A stretch of DNA of 64,000 bases. It comes from Pseudomonas sp. 21. GTDB taxonomy: Bacteria; Pseudomonadota; Gammaproteobacteria; Pseudomonadales; Pseudomonadaceae. The DNA is taken from assembly GCF_000955805.1 (NCBI RefSeq), contig NZ_JYOA01000001.1, positions 807,597 to 871,596 on the forward strand. The letters run 5' to 3'. Under the pieces are notes generated by a model. That model did no database searches, was not told the origin of the DNA, and was given only the letters and a program-made list of their open reading frames with translations. Shown here in pieces: positions 60,585 through 64,000 of the stretch (its first letter is position 1; every line of letters starts with the position of its first letter). A program made the position numbers and the translations under genes.

Positions 60585-60729
60585 GTGACTGAACCTGTCC
60601 GGCCGCCTGGCGGTCGGACGGGTTCTGGCAGAGCCCGCCATTCGGCGGGCCCGCACAGGCCTGTCACGAGCCTGAAACAATTACCCTGCCAACGCGCCAA
60701 CCGACTGTCGCCAGCGAAAAACCACATGG

Positions 60730-60856
60730 TAGAATTCGGCGCGCTATTGCCTGGCGTCACCAGGCCACGCCGGCCGGCATGCCGGCCACAGCCACATGGG
60801 GTGACGACCGGGGCGTTTCTTTTCAAGGCTTTGCGGCCACTCACTCATCAAGGCCC
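60730..60856 (+). promoter_or_regulatory. Promoter and structured leader of the ATP-grasp operon
   Basis: A -10 box TAGAAT lies at 60730-60735. Downstream the leader can fold: CGTCACC (60755-60761) pairs with GGTGACG (60800-60806), enclosing GGCCGGCATGCCGGCC. The 60,585-60,729 part holds hairpins GCCCGCC/GGCGGGC and no gene. Confidence 0.5.
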
Positions 60857-61399
60857 ATGAGACTCAAGCCCACAGCCCTGCTCCTCTTCCTGAGCATCGT
60901 CCTGCTTCCCGGCATCAGCGCCGCTGCCGGCAAGACCGTCTATGGCCTGAACGAATACGCCCGGATCAACGACCTGGACATCGAACTGGCCGCCAAGCTC
61001 GACACCGGGGCCAAGACCGCCTCCCTCAGCGCCCGCGACATCAAGCGCTTCAAGCGCGATGGCGAGACCTGGGTGCGCTTCTACCTGGCCACCGATACCG
61101 CCGACAGCCAGCCGATCGAGAAACCCCTGGCGCGCATCAGCAAGATCAAGCGCCGCCACGGCGACTACGACCCCGACGAAGGCAAGGCCTACACCGCGCG
61201 TCCGGTCATCGAGCTTCAGCTGTGCATGGGCAAGGCCCTGCGCACCATCGAAGTGAACCTTACCGACCGCAGCGCCTTCCAATACCCGCTTCTGATCGGC
61301 TCCGACGCGCTCAAGCGCTTCGGCGCCCTGGTCGACCCGAGCCTGAAATACGCCGCCGGCAAGCCCGGCTGCCAACCCGTAGCGAAACCTGCCGAGTAA
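60857..61399 (+). CDS. Retropepsin-like protease (ATP-dependent zinc protease family)
   Basis: A 180-residue protein with an N-terminal signal peptide (TALLLFLSIVLLPGISAAA) and the motif AKLDTGAKTASLSARD, with the Asp-Thr-Gly of a retropepsin active site, followed by a C-terminal FQYPLLIGSDALKRF. The family was first called ATP-dependent zinc protease because of its genome neighbours. First of three genes encoding a periplasmic or membrane peptide-modifying system; ATG 60857 is the only start that leaves an intact signal peptide. Confidence 0.88.
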   Translation: MRLKPTALLLFLSIVLLPGISAAAGKTVYGLNEYARINDLDIELAAKLDTGAKTASLSARDIKRFKRDGETWVRFYLATDTADSQPIEKPLARISKIKRRHGDYDPDEGKAYTARPVIELQLCMGKALRTIEVNLTDRSAFQYPLLIGSDALKRFGALVDPSLKYAAGKPGCQPVAKPAE

Positions 61400-61403
61400 T
61401 CCC

Positions 61404-62936
61404 ATGCGCTCTCTTACCCTGCATCTGAAGGTCCTGATCGCCATCCTGCTAACGCTGGGCGTCGCGATCACCGCCTACCAGATCTTCGTCCTTGGCATCC
61501 CCATGACCGAGGCCGAGACCGACGACCTGTGGAACATCGACGCCAAGGTCGAGTTCGTCGCCACGCCGAAGACTCCGGTGAAGGTGCAGATGTTCGTGCC
61601 GCCGCTGACCCAGGATTACGTCAGCCTCAACGAGAGCTTCGTCTCCAACAACTACGGCGTGGGCATCAACCGCTCGGACGGCAACCGCAAGGTCACCTGG
61701 TCCTCGCGCCGCGCCACCGGCCAGCAGACACTGTATTACCGCCTGGTACTGACCAAGCGCTACGCCGGCGCCAGCGAGAAGGCCAAGGAAAAGGGCCCGA
61801 TCTTCCGCGACAGCCTGCCGCTCGAAGGCCCGGACAAGATCGCCGCCGAAGCCCTGATCGCGCCCATCCGCCAGCACTCGGCGGACGTCGAGACCTTTGT
61901 CAGCGAAGCCATCAAGCGCGCCAACAACCTCAACGATGACAACGTGAAACTGCTGCTGGCCGGCGACACCAGCCTGGACAAGCGTTCCCACGTGGTCGAG
62001 ACCCTGCTCGCCGTGGCCCACGTGCCGCTGGAGCGCGTGCACACCATCCGCCTGCTCGCCAACCAGCCGCAGCAGCCCGAACTCTGGCTACGCAGCTACA
62101 ACGGCAAGGAATGGCTGTACTTCAACCCGGAAACCGGCGAACGCGGCCTGCCCAACGACCGCCTGATCTGGTGGCTGGGTGACGAGAGCCTGCTGTCCAT
62201 CGAAGGCGGCAAGAAGGCCCAGGTCAGCTTCAGCCTCAACAGCAGCGAGATGAACGCCATCCGCCTGGCCAAGCTGTCGGACGAGAACACCGACGCGGCC
62301 TTCCTCGAGTACTCGCTGTACGGCCTGCCGCTGTCCACCCAGCAGACCTTCCAGATCATGATCATGATCCCCTTCGGCGTGCTGGTGATCCTGGTCCTGC
62401 GCAACCTGATCGGCCTGCAGACCCTGGGTACCTTCACCCCGGTGCTGATTGCCCTCGCCTTCCGCGAAACCGGCCTGCAGTGGGGCATCGGCCTGTTCAC
62501 CGTGATCACTGCGCTGGGCCTGTCGCTACGCTCGTACCTGGAACACCTGAAGTTGCAGATGCTGCCACGCCTGTCGGTGGTGCTGACCTTCGTGGTGGTG
62601 ATGATCGCCGCCATCAGCCTGCTCAGCCACAAGCTCGGCTTCGAGAGCGGCCTGTCGGTCGCCCTGTTCCCGATGGTGATCCTGACCATGAGCATCGAAC
62701 GCCTGTCGATCACCTGGGAAGAGCGCGGCGCCGCCCACGCCATGAAGGCCGCCATCGGCACCCTGTTCGCCGCCGCCCTGGCACATATCCTGATGCGCGT
62801 ACCGGAGCTGGTGTACTTCGTGTTCACCTTCCCGGCCGTGCTGCTGATCCTGGTGTCGTTCATGCTGGCGATGGGTCGCTACCGCGGCTACCGCCTGACC
62901 GAACTGTTCCGCTTCAAAGCCTTCCTCAAGGACTAA
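61404..62936 (+). CDS. Inactive transglutaminase fused to 7TM domain
   Basis: A 510-residue membrane protein: N-terminal membrane segment (VLIAILLTLGVAITAYQIFVL), a periplasmic transglutaminase-like domain (about 40-300) lacking a clear Cys-His-Asp triad, and a seven-helix membrane domain (about 310-495). This architecture (Transglut_i_TM with 7TM_transglut) accompanies the ATP-grasp and retropepsin genes. ATG 61404 is four bases after the first gene. Confidence 0.9.
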   Translation: MRSLTLHLKVLIAILLTLGVAITAYQIFVLGIPMTEAETDDLWNIDAKVEFVATPKTPVKVQMFVPPLTQDYVSLNESFVSNNYGVGINRSDGNRKVTWSSRRATGQQTLYYRLVLTKRYAGASEKAKEKGPIFRDSLPLEGPDKIAAEALIAPIRQHSADVETFVSEAIKRANNLNDDNVKLLLAGDTSLDKRSHVVETLLAVAHVPLERVHTIRLLANQPQQPELWLRSYNGKEWLYFNPETGERGLPNDRLIWWLGDESLLSIEGGKKAQVSFSLNSSEMNAIRLAKLSDENTDAAFLEYSLYGLPLSTQQTFQIMIMIPFGVLVILVLRNLIGLQTLGTFTPVLIALAFRETGLQWGIGLFTVITALGLSLRSYLEHLKLQMLPRLSVVLTFVVVMIAAISLLSHKLGFESGLSVALFPMVILTMSIERLSITWEERGAAHAMKAAIGTLFAAALAHILMRVPELVYFVFTFPAVLLILVSFMLAMGRYRGYRLTELFRFKAFLKD

Positions 62937-62939
62937 GCC

Positions 62940-63926
62940 ATGTTCGGCCTGATCAAGCGATGGAGAGCCCTGGAAGCCAAAGGCATCATGGGCATCAACC
63001 GACGCAATGCGGACTACGTGCTGAAGTACAACCAGCGGCACCTGTACCCCATCGTCGACGACAAGATCATCACCAAGGAGCGCGCCCTCGAGGCGGGTAT
63101 CCACGTACCGGAAATGTACGGGATCATCTCCACCGAGAAGGAGATCGAGCGCCTGCCGGAGATCATCGGCGAGCGCAGCGATTTCGTGATCAAGCCGGCG
63201 CAGGGCGCCGGCGGCGACGGCATCCTGGTGATCGCCGACCGCTTCGAGGAGCGTTACAAGACAGTCTCCGGGCGGATCATCAGCCATGAGGAGATCGAGC
63301 ACCAGTTGTCGAGCATCCTCACCGGCCTGTACTCCCTGGGCGGCCACCGCGACCGCGCGCTGATCGAGTACCGGGTGACCCCGGACCAGATCTTCAAGAG
63401 CATCAGCTACGAAGGCGTGCCGGACATCCGCATCATCGTGCTGATGGGTTACCCGGTGATGGCCATGCTGCGCCTGCCGACCCGCCAGTCCAACGGCAAG
63501 GCCAACCTGCACCAGGGCGCCATCGGCGTGGGTGTGGACCTGGCCACCGGCCTGACCCTGCGCGGCACCTGGCTGAACAACAAGATCAGCAAGCACCCGG
63601 ACACCACCAACGCAGTGGACGGCGTGCAGTTGCCCAACTGGGACGGCTTCATGAAGCTCGCCGCCGGCTGCTACGAGCTGTGCGGCCTGGGCTACATCGG
63701 CGTGGACATGGTGTTGGACCAGGACAAGGGCCCGCTGATCCTCGAGCTCAACGCCCGCCCCGGCCTGAACATCCAGATCGCCAACGACTGCGGCCTGACC
63801 CTGCGCACCCATGCCGTCGAGGCGCATATCGCCGAGCTGGCAGCCAAGGGCGTGAAGGAGACCGTGGAAGAGCGCGTGCGCTTCTCCCAGCAACTCTTCG
63901 GCCATGTGCATCCGAAGGAAGTCTGA
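62940..63926 (+). CDS. ATP-grasp protein, alpha-L-glutamate ligase-like
   Basis: A 328-residue ATP-grasp enzyme of the RimK-related type. Seen are FVIKPAQGAGGDGILVI (ATP-binding loop, about residues 82-98), RVTPDQIFKSISYEGVPDIRIIVLMGYPVMAMLRL, and LILELNARPGLNIQIAN with the metal ligands. Probably adds an amino acid to a peptide or protein in the cytosol. Three bases after the 7TM gene; last gene of the operon. Confidence 0.9.
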   Translation: MFGLIKRWRALEAKGIMGINRRNADYVLKYNQRHLYPIVDDKIITKERALEAGIHVPEMYGIISTEKEIERLPEIIGERSDFVIKPAQGAGGDGILVIADRFEERYKTVSGRIISHEEIEHQLSSILTGLYSLGGHRDRALIEYRVTPDQIFKSISYEGVPDIRIIVLMGYPVMAMLRLPTRQSNGKANLHQGAIGVGVDLATGLTLRGTWLNNKISKHPDTTNAVDGVQLPNWDGFMKLAAGCYELCGLGYIGVDMVLDQDKGPLILELNARPGLNIQIANDCGLTLRTHAVEAHIAELAAKGVKETVEERVRFSQQLFGHVHPKEV

Positions 63927-63942
63927 GTCGCACTGCTCCATG

Positions 63943-63970
63943 AAAAAGCCCGGCAAATGCCGGGCTTTTT
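63943..63970 (+). terminator. Terminator of the ATP-grasp operon
   Basis: AAAAAGCCCGGC-AAAT-GCCGGGCTTTTT. Confidence 0.93.
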
Positions 63971-63978
63971 CATTCAGG

Positions 63979-64000
63979 CTGTAGGAGCGCGCCATGCGCG
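63979..64000. repeat. Partial REP sequence at the window edge
   Basis: CTGTAGGAGCGCGCCATGCG and two more bases; same head as the REP at 40407, cut by the end of the window. Confidence 0.8.

Overview
The window is chromosomal DNA of a fluorescent-type Pseudomonas outside, but close to, the P. aeruginosa lineage. The evidence is high G+C, typical Pseudomonas REP sequences (TGTAGGAGCGAG...), and a gene order from folD to the ATP-grasp operon that runs like the P. aeruginosa chromosome around the tRNA, glnS, acnB, nas, oprF, ppsA region. Species assignment is inference.

Positions 1 to about 21,874 are the right part of a lambda-like prophage integrated at the 3' end of a tRNA-Leu(UAG) gene; its left end lies outside the window. 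Leftward (minus strand) come portal, gpW-like, terminase large and small subunits, two holin candidates, a late regulator candidate, a primase-helicase, a small zinc-finger protein, a CII-like regulator and a Cro-like repressor. A C1/S24 repressor and a second early operon run rightward: ANT domain, PrtN-like, DUF2303, P-loop, HD phosphohydrolase, C5 DNA methyltransferase and AlpA. A three-gene, lower-G+C minus-strand cassette of unknown function lies between alpA and the integrase.

The most unusual signal is a set of RNA hairpins with unrelated, base-paired stems but the same loop core, CUCUGAC in the sense transcript. Five lie in the untranslated leader between cro and cII. Two well-formed ones and one weak one lie in the opposite early operon, the first directly after its promoter. 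These are the positions of lambda nutR and nutL, so a boxB-like antitermination or RNA-binding system is a reasonable hypothesis. Four operators TTAACC-N5-GGTTAA define the immunity region.

Positions 21,875 to 34,720 hold a tRNA-Arg, tRNA-His, tRNA-Leu operon and housekeeping genes (folD, cysS, glnS, ppiB, lpxH, an SPFH protein, miaE, a universal stress protein, a DUF1289 protein, acnB). Two near-identical REP doublets lie here, and acnB has a long nested hairpin in its leader.

Positions 34,721 to 48,821 are an assimilatory nitrate cluster: nasS, nasT, a PL7 alginate lyase, a thioesterase, a cytochrome c, a nitrate transporter, a PP2C-kinase fusion, nirB, nirD, nitrate reductase and cobA. 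Three sigma-54 promoters, before nasS, nasA and nirB, are each followed by an ANTAR-type two-hairpin antitermination leader. NasT therefore probably controls all three units, including its own.

Positions 48,840 to 64,000 carry the oprF, sigX, cmpX, crfX, cmaX envelope-stress block, rraA, an esterase, divergent ppsA and ppsR, a DUF3300 lipoprotein with a DUF2950 protein, and a three-gene operon (retropepsin-like protease, 7TM inactive transglutaminase, ATP-grasp ligase). The window ends in another REP sequence.
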